A stretch of 64,000 nt of DNA, from assembly GCA_903813345.2 (NCBI GenBank), contig CAIIXF020000007.1:38610671-38674670 (forward strand), written 5' to 3'. The stretch's first letter is position 1, and each line of letters begins with the position of its first letter. Shown piece by piece: positions 12,201 to 25,000 of the stretch. Source of the stretch: Owenia fusiformis (lineage: Eukaryota; Annelida; Polychaeta; Sabellida; Oweniidae). The translations under genes were made by a program, and so were the position numbers. The notes beneath the pieces are model-generated. The model was not told the DNA's origin, did not search any database, and saw only the letters and a program-made list of their open reading frames with translations.

Positions 12201-15200
12201 CTATGTATCATTTGGATTCAGAACGGTAACAAATGGATGCTTTAATAAATTATACTTTTATCATGATGATTTATTTACTGATGGACAACTGGCCAGATTT
12301 TCTTTGTATCCATTGTTTGGATAAACATTCCTCATTCAGTAAAGTAATTAGCCACCCCATAACAAGTAGTCTAAAGGCACCCTCATGGAAAATTGAAAAT
12401 ACTAAATATAAACCCATCAACTGGAAAATGCCATTACAGATGAAATAAAGGACCCACGGTCCTGTGCTCACACAGTGTAGAACCTACAGAGGAATATATA
12501 TCCTAATTTATAAACAAAAGTATTGGTAAATATGAGATCAATTAAAGACGAGTCCTTTGTTGTTGGTCCAGATATGATTTGTTGTAGTCAAAAGAAAAAC
12601 TATGAATTTGACCTAGATTTTGACCTAGGCCTTTTAGTGTTCAAATTTTGAAGGAAAGTAGATTTTGAGGACGGCTTCTATTGTAGATTCTTATTAAGTT
12701 GGCTGCATCCAAGCTGTATCTAGTGTTGTGTTGTTACAATTGATAATTTTCTCAAGCCCCATTGACTTAACAGGGATACCAAAATAGCGATTCGGATTCC
12801 TTGGACAATTTTACACATATTTCATAACTTATACATTGAATTCCAAGAACTTTTTATTGTGACCTACTTTTCGGATGCCATATCTCAAAAACGATAAGAG
12901 TGATCAAAAACAACTTGCCTGTAGAGCTTAGCTTTTTTCCAAGGAACATGATTAAAAAACGGAGCAAAAATATTCAAGGACGACTGACAAAATTGAAAAA
13001 AGGACAAAGTACTGGATTTGACCTAGTTCTTGACCTTTGACCTGGTTTTAACCTGATTACACCCAGATCTGGACTTAAACCTTGACTTGGACCTGGACCT
13101 GGACTTGGACCTGGAAATGGACTGGACTGGTATTTTTTCAATCTTTTCTTCACTTCTCTTGACTTTCTATAAGGCTATCATCAGATCGATTTTTCTCGAA
13201 ATCTAAAAATCAGCAATTTCTCGGAAACTGGGCGAACTTGGGAAATGGCGATGATAGGTCAAATAGACATTATGGATATGCATAAAATGAATGTGGAAAT
13301 GACTCAATCCGAATAGCAGTTTTAATTTGTGCAGCCAATGTTGACAGACGGACGGACCAACGGACCGACGGACGGACGGACCAACGGACGGACGCCTGGT
13401 CGATCCCATAGTCTCACTGTGTGAGCCAAAAACTATGGTTTTATCGCTGATACTGTTAATTTGAAAAACGGGTCCATAACATGTAATGATGACAATGAAA
13501 ATGTTGAAATTAGGTACGCTAATGAAGTGAATTCAGAGCAAAAGACCCATCGACCCACTGGAATACCCACAAATCAAGTTTCATAGCCTTGCCAAAGTCG
13601 GTCTATTTTACTTATCTTGATTTCTATTATGACCGCCTTGTACCCAAGAGAAAGCCATGTGCTTTACAGACCCAATGTTTTTGTTGGTAAAATTTGACAA
13701 ATCAACGACGGCCCTACATTGCCGGACTAGGTCTTCGTGCATTTCCATCGCGAATTCAGTTTTGATTTTGAATCAACATTGAATTGCATGATTTCATTTA
13801 GACGAGTATTAATGACTGCTTACATTCCAATGTACATTTAATAACATAATATATTGTAACTCTCAAGAAACACTCGATCAGATCATTGAATTTCAAGTCC
13901 TAGACGGGTAGTTTGCTTTTTTAATGCAGGTCAACCTGATAACGTTTTGATTGGTCAATCAGCCTGAAGTCACACGTTGTGTCCATGTCCATATTGTCAA
14001 TCAATATGGTTTTGCGATACCCTTAGGTAGCCTAGGTATTATGGGAATCTCGGAACTGCTGAATAACTTAGCATAATATCAGCGATGATACATTGGATTG
14101 TACAAGGTGGTAATAATTCGAGATCAGATAAGTAAATAAATACCGACTTGGGCAAGGCTACCAGTTTCAGAGCCATTAACATTCCTTGAAGGTGACAATG
14201 AGCAGCCAACAGATGGACCATCCGTAAATCTTGATGATTTTTTCAGCTCAGCTGAACGAGCCTCCAGATTCCTTGAAACAAATGACCATCATTCAAGAAT
14301 AGTATTATCTATTTACAATTTTTTGAAATCGTGGTAAGTTGAATTTTTCCAATTACCAATATAGCATTATTATTGTTTTCGGAGACTGTGGATTAAAATA
14401 TTAAAAATACACACATTCAAAATGATTCAATTGAAACCTAGCCAGTCTGTTCAATGAATCCAATCAGAACGTCTACTAATCCACACGATGCATCATAATT
14501 AAATTGCTTTTTTAAAGCTGATATTTCATACCATAACTCCAAAAATATTATAGAACGCATTGTATTTGTATTTTACTTCACACAGACATATTTGTGTATG
14601 TGAAATAATTATAGTACTTGAATTTTTTATTCCCCATTACAAAGTAAACCTATGGCAAATTATACATACCTTCTCACAGTTATGAGTGAGATGATAAAAC
14701 TGAACGAGTGAACTCGTTTGAGTTATCTATTCTCCGTAAAAAGATCAGAGAATGTGTGTTTATAGCGTAGCTTTGGTTTTGTAAATCAATGAAGTATGAT
14801 ATACACGGATGAGTAAATATAGATTATTTAAACAGAAGTGCAAAATTCTTCCATTGAAAAGTACAGAGGCGGGTACTCACGAAACATTACATGTGCCTGA
14901 CTGCATCCACATAGATCGACTAGCCACAGTGTCGAAATGTAACTTTTAAAGATTATTAACATTTTGCCAATTTGGGATCCAACCCGACCTTTCTTCCACC
15001 ATTGGGTGCTATATTGTAATCAGTTTGTTGGGCTGTGGTGGTCGGTTGGTCTGTCGGGAAGACGGGTAGCTATAGGCAGGTGTCTAGATTGATCTGGTCT
15101 ACTCTTTTCACTAATCTGAACAAAGCCCGTATGACAAAGCCCGGAAGTTTTATAAATTATTGCAAACTTTAGAGAAATTAGTAACAAATTGACTAGTTTT

Positions 15201-16687
15201 ATTTTCGTCCGGGGTATTATAATGACCTCTAAACCATTTTTAGCTCTTCTCCCCTTTCATTATGTAAAAATTCGAGGGTCTTTAATCTTTATACTTGTTT
15301 GAGTTTCTACTTTTTTCGATTTTTTCAAAAAATTGATTCATTTGTTTAAGAAACAATGCTGTCATTCCCCATACCTCTAATTTTCTTTACGTTTCAGATT
15401 CTTATTTTGTTTTCAGATCGAATTATTGTGGAGGATGTAATTACTTTTTCAAGCTTGGCAGAAAGAAAATTTGCGACTGTGGAGTAGTCAGTAAGTTATA
15501 TACTGTCAACTACTAAGTGGACTGTTATAGGACACACCCCGCTTGAGACCTTTTCTCCCTTTACGATTCTTAGGCATTTCTGCAGTTACAATCTTTAACA
15601 CTTGTATAATGGATCAGATGTCCGTTATTTTGTCAGATAAGGATTGTAAATCAAATTGTACGTATTTTTGATTTTTTACGCTCTCTATTCCTTGATATCA
15701 CTTTTTACTGCAACAATCTTTCAGAGTGTGCTGACAAAGAACTGGTGACTTGTTCCGTTGACCCGTGCTTAAATGTGGATACTTCCAATGGAGTCATTTG
15801 CCTGTAGGTTTTATTTCCGTTATATCTTCCTAATCGAATACGTTTATAAGATATCACAGCTGAACAAAATACCACGTATAGTATGGCAAGTGATTTTAGA
15901 CGGTCATATATTTCAACATGAGTACTTTCTTGGCATAAATACAGTGGTTTTTATTAAAACAATATATGTTTTCTTTCAAGTAAGGTACCCATGATGATAA
16001 AATATAAATCGAACAATTCAAAACATTACGAATAGGGACCCTATGTCAAAATTTTTTTCAAAATATTGAACCTATTTACTCAAAAGAGGATCTTCTTTTT
16101 CTGATCTTTATTGCATGAAAACATTATTCAGCAAGAGGTCAAAGACAAGTTCAAAAATAGAATGGTTTTGAAAGTCTAGTTTTGAAGATATCAGTTTTCG
16201 ATGACAAAAATTATGCTGAAAACAATGGATAGCACGAGTTTTCCCTATGGGAAAAAAACATGGGATATGAGGTTTTTAACTTTAACTCATTTCAATACCA
16301 ACCCCCTTTTCAGAATTTTTTAATATAGTGTAGAGGAGACCTTCGATATGTTTAAATTGAGAAAAACAAGATCATCTTTTTCAAAAATAAGGCTTACATT
16401 TTCAAAAGTGCCAAGGTGGGGCCCTAATCCATAATTCTTCAGAGAGTTGGATTGATATTTTACTATCATTGGGACTTCACTCGAAAGAAAACATATTGTT
16501 TTAATAAAAGCCATTGTATTTGTGGCCAAGGAGTACTCATGATGAAGGATATGAATGTCTAAAATCACTTGCCATACTGCACGTGGTCTTTGAAACATTT
16601 TACAGGTCCAACTACTGCGGTGGATGCAACAAAGTTTGTTACAAGAAATGCAGGGAATTACCCAGGTGTCCAATGCTAAATGAATAA
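6157..16687 (+). CDS. Small secreted cysteine-rich protein, five exons
   Basis: Exons: 6157-6256, 6754-6832, 15417-15490, 15725-15803, 16606-16687 (stop TAA 16685-16687). All phases match and give about 137 residues. The N-terminus is a signal peptide (about residues 1-21, hydrophobic M-T-A-L-I-T-L-G-C core). The mature part holds two related cysteine modules. Each has C-x2-D-P-C or C-x-V-D-P-C followed by S-N-Y-C-G-G-C-N; these motifs fall at equivalent positions in exons 2/3 and 4/5, so the gene grew by doubling an exon pair. It has no transmembrane segment. The C-terminus is short and ends M-L-N-E. I do not recognise a named family; such modules resemble predicted secreted proteins of molluscs and cnidarians with no assigned role. 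Intron 2 is 8.6 kb and filled with transposons. A truncated paralogue lies at 3030-4735. Confidence 0.82.
7310..7555. mobile_element. 246-bp nested MITE, 9-bp target duplication
   Basis: This element interrupts the host MITE. It begins CATCCTCC, ends GGAGGATG, and is bounded by direct repeats CAATATATT (7301-7309 and 7556-7564). The uninterrupted relative at 13584-14160 carries one continuous copy of this site, which confirms the insertion. Confidence 0.88.
7746..7772. repeat. Perfect 27-bp palindrome near the left element tip
   Basis: Arms GATGCAACAACAC and GTGTTGTTGCATC are separated by a single C. The mirror copy is near 11079-11105. Half-site repeats of GATGCAACAACAC-type sequence also occur at about 7968-8035 and 10287-10305. 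A related palindrome with different arm bases is at about 45870. Confidence 0.85.
9047..9189. repeat. Near-perfect 143-bp hairpin
   Basis: The arm starting GTTATGCACTGGGAGG is mirrored by the arm ending GTGCATAAC. The centre is GAGGGACCGAAGGGACCGAG. Short reading frames on both strands here are reflections of the inverted repeat, not genes. Confidence 0.85.
9190..9537. repeat. 348-bp foldback element
   Basis: The end GTGTATCTCATACTTGAG at about 9192 is mirrored by TAAGTATGAGATACAC ending at 9536. A second hairpin of GAGCGGGA...TCCCGCTC type lies inside at about 9395-9475. Confidence 0.75.
9535..9703. mobile_element. Hairpin MITE of the GGTCAAC family (copy 1)
   Basis: A palindromic element of about 168 bp bounded by ACAATTG-type ends and rich in GGTCAAC/GTTGACC. 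A clear second copy of the same length lies at 28191-28358. Confidence 0.7.
9885..10000. repeat. Dispersed AGCGGTCAACAGT-type repeat
   Basis: AGCGGTCAACAGTAC is repeated and followed by an inverted CCAAT motif (AACCAATCAG). In reverse complement the block matches 27750-27830, the promoter-like stretch ahead of the Crypton-like exon. Confidence 0.5.
12463..13431. repeat. Unclassified repeat with simple-sequence tracts
   Basis: The ends contain GCTCACACAGTG (about 12468) and its inverse CACTGTGTGAGC (about 13414). The interior has a CTGGACCTGGAC-type run (about 13080-13130) and a GGACGGAC-type microsatellite (about 13346-13393). Classification is uncertain. Confidence 0.5.
13423..14334 (+). 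pseudogene. Unrecognised reading frame split by a MITE
   Basis: One frame is open from just after a TGA at 13421 to the MITE at 13584. It resumes in the same frame after the element at 14161 and ends at TGG-TAA (14330-14335), which also reads as a donor TG|GTAAGT. Leaving out the MITE and one target copy gives about 112 uninterrupted codons, which is long for this AT-rich DNA. The second half is acidic and polar (L-D-D-F-F-S-S-A-E-R-A-S-R-F-L-E). I do not recognise the family. It lies inside intron 2 of the cysteine-rich gene but its phase would give a stop if joined to exon 3, so it is a separate gene or transposon fragment. Confidence 0.45.
13584..14160. mobile_element. 577-bp intact MULE-like MITE
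   Basis: Its ends are TAGCCTTGCC(A)AAGTCGGT and ACCGACTTGGGCAAGGCTA. The flanks CAAGTTTCA (13575-13583) and CCAGTTTCA (14161-14169) are a 9-bp target duplication with one mismatch. It is the uninterrupted relative of the composite at 6997-11471. Confidence 0.88.
15872..16586. mobile_element. MITE with long TIRs in intron 4 of the cysteine-rich gene
   Basis: The ends read CCACGTATAGTATGGCAAG and its inverse CTTGCCATACTGCACGTGG, and the inverted arms run on for about 130 bp through the AATACAGTGGTTTTTATTAAA stretch. Other copies or fragments are at 26567-27745 and 63734-64000. Confidence 0.8.
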
Positions 16688-18219
16688 AAAACATACAAAC
16701 TTTAATTATGATACGTCCTATGTTTTATGTTGTGTCATGATATTGGAGGCTGACAAGACATTCCATCCTTTGAAAGTTTGGAGACGTGACTTTGACGTAA
16801 TGTGCTAATTTCTTTAATATCGACACATCTACAATTTATTACAAATTAATGCCATATTCTAGATTGGCTCTTGTTAAAGGTTATAGGGGTTTTCCAGTGT
16901 TTGGTCTATAAGTATTTTGCAACCTCATATGAGACGAGAATCCATACATTAGAATGTTGGCCAGACGCCTTGAGTTTCTTGAGATAATTAAACAAAAAAA
17001 TTAATTTATTCACGATATTTTATTATATTTAGATATTTCAACATGTTCATAAATTGCCGACACTTAACATCTGTTTGCCGTTACAAATCAAATGAAATAT
17101 TACAAAATATCAAGAACATCTTTAAGCATTCCTATAATACAAATTGAACCCTCTTTCACCAAGATATGAAATCATGAAGAAAGGTTGCTTGAAAATGAAT
17201 GCATTTATAAAGAACGTAAGAATGCAGAAAAGCTATTGAGACAATTTCACTCACTTATTTTGGGTTTTTGTGGATAAAACCTATATAACTCTTTATTATG
17301 TAAAGCTGCTGAGCAAGCTTGCCTGCCATTTTTAGGACAATTCCTGAACCAGTGGCCCAAGATAAATATCTAACCTTTCTATAGGGGTAGCCTATGATCC
17401 TGAATATAACAGAACAACAGAGAATTCTAAATTGAACTGGACACTTTTCAATTTTCAAAAATTTGCGGCGAATGTTATGTGTTCTTGGGTGCTCAACATT
17501 TGGTGACGTCATTAATCTATGCACAGCAAACACATTTTCATGGGAAATATTCATTTAGGGTTAGTATTGAAGAGCCTACAGTTCAGGATGCTTAAATGAA
17601 CCAAAAAGCTTATAAAACTTGTTTACCGAACGTTTAAAAATCCCCAAAGGAGCCCCCTTGCTAAATTTCTCACTGAAGAGAATTTCTCCGATTATTTTCA
17701 TTATTTCCATAATAAATTGTTTCAAAATGGTCTAAACTTATACATCATGTTTTTAATTTAATTATTTAACATATTTTTTTTACGTAAAAGTCGTGTAAAA
17801 GATAAAAATAAGAAAGAAGCTACCATGGTCGCGACCTGACCTTGAAACTTACTTCCTAGTTGAAAATCGAAATATAACATTGAATTTGAGCATTTCTTTA
17901 GCTCATTCTGTCCATTTTGTGGGAATATCAGTTAAGTACGTTGTGTAGGATAAAGTATGATGTGCAGGATAGAGTAGGAGTCGCCAAGGAAAGAGATGAT
18001 ATCGACCTCAGTTGTACATGAAATGTACATTATATTTCTCTGTAAGTATAAATCAGGTACTTGAATTAATAGAGAAATTGGCAAAATTGGCCTTGCTCAG
18101 CAGCTTAAGTTCCTGGTATGACCACTGCGTCATTTATTCAGTGATGTTCATCAAGTTGTGCATGAATATCCAGGGAAACGATGTATCTACCTTCATAATC
18201 ATATCTTGGTTGTGAATAG
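16688..18219. other. Intergenic, no supported gene
   Basis: The cysteine-rich gene (plus) and the ITIH-like gene (minus) converge here. There is a 99-codon minus frame at 17255-17554, but it has no recognisable domain, splice context or repeat support, so I do not call it a gene. Confidence 0.5.
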
Positions 18220-18830
18220 AATACCAAGCCAGAAACAAACCCAAGTCCCATGTACATGATTCCCATATTTACATTTATATCATACCAATTTTCAAGCATC
18301 GTTAATACAAATACCGAATTTGCAATGCGTATAGAATATCTCTACGAGCACCTTTACATAATACCCATTTTCAAGCATCTTTAATACTAATATTGAAATT
18401 CGACCGAATTTACAATGCAGATTGGATACCTCCAGAAACAAACACGAGTCTTATGAATATGTTACCCATATTTACATTTATATTATACCAATTTTCAAGC
18501 ATCGTTAATACAAATACCGAATTTGCAATGCGTATAGAATATCTCTACGAGCACCTTTACATAATACCCATTTTCAAGCATCTTTAATACTAATATTGAA
18601 ATTCGACCAAATTTACCATGCAGATAGGATACCTCCAGAAACAAACACAAGTCTTATAATATGTTACCCATATTTACATTTATATTATACCCATTTTCAA
18701 ACATCGTTAATACTAATATCAAATTCGAGGGAATTTGCAATGCGTGTAGAATACCTTCAGAGTTCAGAAACAAAACACGAGCCTCGTGTATTTTTCACCT
18801 AATATCTATATCCATATTATACCAAGGGTT
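18220..18830. repeat. About 202-bp tandem repeat, nearly three copies
   Basis: CCCATATTTACATTTATAT recurs at about 18263, 18465 and 18667, a period near 202 bp. Each unit also contains an internal half-repeat around TTTTCAAGCATC. Small frames inside recur with the period and are not genes. Confidence 0.85.
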
Positions 18831-19026
18831 TTAAAAAGGGTTCCAAATCTGGTTCCGTAGGGTTGACTTATCTCTCTTTGATTGCCCTTCGCATAATATA
18901 GCTTCGGTGCATATGGATGGTTCTTTTGACATTGTATAAACTATGCATTTCCTAACAAACTTTTTGTTTCCGACTTATATCCCACAAAAGTTTAAGTCAA
19001 GCTAATGTGCCTATCTTATATCCTCA

Positions 19027-22000
19027 TTATTTCATTTCGAACATCTGGAGGATAGAGGTGAACTTATTCAAATATGCATCATCGATTTTCAAGCATCCAT
19101 CTCTGCTATCGTACGCGGGAATCGTGACGTTGCCCAACGTTATGTAACCAGAATGGGGCCCTTCATCATGGAAAACAGCTTCGTTACCAATCCATCCTAG
19201 AAAATACAGATGGCAATATTGAAAATCATGCAGACTTATAAAATATTGACATCTATCGCGAACAGTTTTTTTTGTATTAAGTTAAAACAGGATTGACGAT
19301 TGGTTGTTTCATTTTCAACATACCCATAATTCCACCGGCAGTTTTGGATAGACCTGTCTTTTCTGTGACACCAACGTTGAGAAATGGCGCACCTTTTGCT
19401 CGTCCTCTTCGTGTGATTACAAGTTCAATTGTATCATTTTTAAACAACAATTTTATTTGCTTTCTGTTGATGGTCATAAATCCGCTATCGAGTTTTACGG
19501 TCTTTTCTCTCCAGTTGAGTATCCTTTCCCCTTTAGATGTCACAAGTGTCGCTTCATCTGGGGAAATAGCAACATGATCACTTTCCCCTTTCACAACAAT
19601 TTGATCAATGAAATCAACGACGGATCCGAGGTCAATATCCTCATCTTCTACGAAGGTTGTTCTAATATCTAAAAGTATATAGAGGATATCCTATGATTTA
19701 TGAGTGATATGATTTTTATCCACGAATGGATAAAAAGCGAGCGTAGCGAGAGAGTGCAGATATCAATATCCATGAATGGATTAAAATCATATCACGAGTA
19801 AATCATAGGATGTTCTTTTTATTCCATAGTTAGATTCATCATCAGAATCGTCGGAAATTAAGTTATTTAATTCGAATTTCCAAACGATCCAGCGATGTTG
19901 ACACTTAGCCTCGTTTTGAGTCTGAAGTAGCAAAAATCCATAAACCATCGCATACGACGTCGTATGTCATGGCTAAAAAAACGTATGTTATGGTTAAGTG
20001 AAAATTTGTCAAAAATATCATATTTTACCACTGATTACAAAAATACTGTTTTTATTTTCACATGTTATCCTATGAATATCATGCTAACTATGGAATAAAT
20101 AGAGGATATCCTATGATTTATGAGTGATATGATTTTTATCCACGAATGGATATGATATCTGCACGAGCGAGCGTAGCGAGAGAGTGCAGATATCAATATC
20201 CATGAATGGATTAAAATCATATCACGAGTAAATCATAGGATGTTCTTTTTATTCCATAGTTAAAGTCATCGTCAGAATCGTCGGAAATTAAGTGATTTAA
20301 TTCGAATTTTCCAAACGATCCGGCGATGTTGACACTTAGCCTCGTTTTGAGTCTGAAGTAGCAAAAATCCATAAACCATCGCATACGACGTCGTATGTCA
20401 TGGCTAAAAAACCGTATGCTATGGTTAAGTGAAAATTTGTCAAAAATATCATATTTCACCACTGATTACAAAAATACCGTTTTTATTTTCACATGTTATC
20501 CTATGAATATCATGCTAACTATGGAATAAACATTGTTATTACAGTTTGAGTAGCATCCTTTCTATTAAACAGTTCATTCAACATTACATCAACTTACGTT
20601 TCAAGAATGATAGTGCTTGGTACCCACTTCATCTGGAACCCAAAATTAGTTTTTCTTTTTCTTTTTCTCGTTTTTCTTTTTAGCCCAAAATTAAAGTTGG
20701 TTGATTGAAGTACCATAGATAGATGCACTAACAAATTTTTTATTATTCCATAGTTAGCATGATATTCATTGGATAACATGTGAAAATAAAAACGGTATTT
20801 TTGTAATCAGTGGTAAAATATGATATTTTTGACAAATTTTCACTAAACCATAGCATACGGTTTTTTAGCCATGACATACGACGTCGTATGCGATGGTTAA
20901 TGGATTTTTGCTACTTCAGACTCAAAACGAGGCTAAGTGTCAACATCGCCGGATCGTTTGGAAAATTCGAATTAAATGACTTAATTTCCGACAATTCTGA
21001 TGATGACTTTAACTATTGAATAAAAAGAACATCCTATGATTTACTCGTGATATGATTTGAATCCACTCATGGATATTGATATCAGCACTCTCTCGCTACG
21101 CTCGCTCGTGCAGATATCATATCCATTCGTGGATAAAAATCATATCACTCATAAATCATAGGATATCCTCTATTTCTTACCAATCTCAAAATCAATGAAA
21201 ATGGTATTTTTTCGTGATCTTAGCCAGAAATGTAGTTTTACCAAGCTGGTGATATCGTCCAAAATGCATTTCTTACGCCATATAGTAAGTAAGCACGTAG
21301 GTAATCGCAGATAATTTTCTGATCCTGAAGACATGTGTATCTTATAGATATTTTAGATATTTTCCAATAACCTATGTGACCTTATATAATTCTTACCAAT
21401 CTCTTGGTCTCTAAAAAGGATGTACACAGATCCAGGTTGTCCAGCGAAGTCATAGCAAAGTCGTCTGTGGTGTGCACCCTGGATGGTCTGAGAAATATGA
21501 GGGTCCCCACATATCATTATGCCAGCTCCATTCCTTCTGCAGTTTGGCCTACTGGGGTCAGTGCAGTCGTTATTAGTTGTACAGCTTGGCTCTCTTGAGT
21601 TTTCTTATAGCAAATTATCAAATAAAATTAAAGAAACAGATACTTAAAAAGTTTATACACTTCACATTTGGAGTCCGAATCTACAATTACGTCATCAACA
21701 TCCACTGCACGACGAATGTCATGATTAATGATAAGCTCAACTGGACCACTCATCAGTAAACGTTCAGGGAAAATATCACGCCTATTAGGATAACTCTACA
21801 TACAACATACAACATACAACTCGTATACCTAACGTTTCTAACATTTAAGATTGCAACCAATATTACGGAGGCCCCTGTGTAGGCGTTTTGAATGGGCAAG
21901 TCATACGTCAAAGGTCAGATATAAACTCAGAAAGAGCCAACAGAAGAACACTGTCATAAAAAATATTTAAATAGAAAAAACGATTGATTCATTTACCTGG

Positions 22001-25000
22001 AATCCTTTCGAAGTAAAGCAAACCTTCGATACATATTGAAAATCTGCTCGTTGTCCCTGAATATAAAGACGCTGTAAAACAGACCTCGTCTTGCACACTA
22101 TGCATGATAGACCAGCATACAAAAGTGATTTCATTCACACAGCGCTGTTTGCATTCTTCAAGGGTGGAAATACCACCGTCAAGTCCCTCAATACCGATAC
22201 CAATACACATATTTGTGCCAAGGTCCATAAAATCGTTAGATGGAACTGCAAAAGTAATACAGTTTCAATATATAGAATACAGGTAAATCTACTATTACGT
22301 CATTAAACCTTAACAACGTCAAATAATAAATTAATTGCTATGGCAATATAACTTCATCCCACAAGCGATCTAGATTGAAGTTGCACATGTCTCTATTGAA
22401 GTTTTTATGTTTTCTAATGTGAATGGCTTCTCTTATCAACCTTTTGTTTCTGTTCCTTTCTGTGCTAACTATTTTATAATTGTTCCTATCAATTTCGTGG
22501 TCTTCTTGGAGAATATAATCTGTAATCGCTGATTTATTAAAGCTGTTAAAAGAATCTTTTTTATTGTTTCCAGTGTACAGACTCTTTTTCTTATCTGCTT
22601 CTGTTTTGTGATCCTTGATGCGAGTACCAAGAGGTCTACTTGTTTCTCCTATGTAACTTTTATTACAATTGTTGCATGGAACTTGATATACTACGTTCGC
22701 GTTGCACACAATTTGAGAAAATAACAGCTATATTATACGATTTGTCCGTAAAATATTGTTTTAATTACTGGATTCCCCTAAAATGTGCATTGTGATTTTG
22801 CGCAACAATGTCAGCTCATAAAAGTAGTCCCACATAGAAAATTTGAGACGGTGGAACAACATAAAATTATGAACTTTTATATTTTATCTAGTTGTTACGT
22901 TATTTGCAAATAGTCCGATATACAGTCGTTGTTCAGACATAGTTCAGTAAGTACTCTTTCTATAAATATCCTTTTTGAATGCATTTACTGTTGAGAAACA
23001 ACTGAACTGCGTCCAAAAAGTTGATATTTTTATAAAAAATGGCTGCCAAGAAAGATTAGAAAATATTTCAAACATATGGATAAAATGACTTATGACTTTG
23101 ATGATCGTAACAGGGATAATAAGTACATAACCTTAGAACCATAACTTATTTTGATCATTTAGACACCTGATATAGCCAGAAATGTTGATTATATATCTTC
23201 ATATTTCTCTACTTTTGGCATGTGTCATTCATGCAAAAATAAAAACAATGCAATTCCTGCATATTTCCTCAGCCAAAACAGCTGATTTTTAGCAGAGTTT
23301 GGCCCCGAGGACATATACAGTGCGTATCAAAAAACGCAACAGATTGTTATCTTAGAAAAGCACAAAACCAGTGATAACAGCATTGATTTCATCCAATGCA
23401 CCATAAACCCATGTGTCTCCTCTTTACAATGATATATCATTCATTGATATTTGGTCATGGTTGGGCGAGTAATCGTTCCATTTGCAAAGTTGGCCAAAAT
23501 TAGCTTTGGGCCAAGTTATAAAAGGCATCTACACTCCCCTCCATAAGTTTGGCAACCTTTTTCCCCCATTGAACTACGTGTTAAAGCCTCTTTACCTTTG
23601 AATTTTTATTTACTTAACCTGCGATGAAAATACTTATACCATTGATGGAAACATAATTTGACTTTAATTCCAATACCTCCAAATTTTCTTAATTTTTTTC
23701 CTCAATTACACTAGGTCGAAAATTGATGATAAATTTGATGAATTTTTGAAAATCGACATTCCCATGTTAACCAATGGGAAATGGTAGGTTTGCCGCAAGT
23801 CATATGACAGAATATCCATCCATCCGAGTCCTTGCAAAAAATACGAGTTAGGCAGGCAATTGAATTTGCTAACTTTATTTAACAAAAAATTGATATGTTT
23901 CTTCAGATTCAACAAAGTTATAGGGCTTTAAAGTCAAAATTGTTTTTCAAAAAACCTCTCCCATTGAAATAACACAGGAGGCGAAAAATTATTTTCAAAA
24001 ATGACTTTGAAGCGCTGTAACTTTAATATTCATCAAATAAACTAAACACTTAGTGTTCAAAGAAGTTAGACAATTCAATTTTCTATATAAAAATATTTTT
24101 TGCTGAATCTTTTACTGAAAAGATATCCTGATTTTTGATTTGCCCCGAACCCTCCATTTCCCATTGGATTACATGAGAATGACGATTTTCAAAAATTCAT
24201 CAAATTTATCATCAATTTTCGACCTATTGTAATTGAGAAAAAAAATTGAGAAAATTTGGAGGTATTGGAAATAAAGTCAAGTTACGTTTCCATTAATATC
24301 ATAAGTTATTTCATCGCCGGTTAAGTATTAACATTTAATACATGTAATACAACTGTGTGTATTTCATTTCTTTGATATACTTTTATCTTAGTCAGCACAG
24401 CTACACACTTCTATACTTACATATCAATATCATTTTTACAGACTAAATGGAACAAAGTAATGATAAACACATTCTGGAAGACCATGGGATGGATATGCCA
24501 GAATACCTTTCCGAGGAAAAAATACTAGATGAAGCCGAGCCTAGTATTTTTTTCGAGGATGATGTTTTTTAATACTTTAAAACGAAGCCATGCCAACTTC
24601 AATGGTGTGTATAGTAGGTTTAAGTGTATGTATTGTGGCCATTTGAGATATGTATGTAAAATTGAGACCAAGTACTTTCTAAATGTGCCATTTTAAGACA
24701 AAATCGCAAGAACATAGTCCCGCAAACTGGAACTTCTTTATTCGTTAATTTTCATCGGTGAAGCAAGGATTTTACCCTAAAAATGAGTCCCTATGTTGGC
24801 GTAGTGATATTTAAAAAAATCGAGACGCAAACCGTATAATGAATATAGTGTCAAGATGCAGGTTTTGTAAAGGGGAAGGCAGAAATATAGTCATTGTATG
24901 GGCTAATTCGTTCGAAAATGGCGATATGTACCCCAGAACTTGAATTTTGTGATTTTTCTCAATATTTTTCAATGATTTACCGTAGTGACACCTTATATGA

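Noticed and set aside
12233-12471. Overlapping frames on both strands near 12.3 kb
   Set aside because: Neither has codon or motif support, and they lie next to an unclassified repeat.
17255-17554. 99-residue minus-strand frame
   Set aside because: No recognisable motif, no splice context and no second copy; length alone is not enough.
24447-24572. 41-codon frame after an acceptor-like site
   Set aside because: It overlies a short hairpin and ends quickly; no partner exon is visible.
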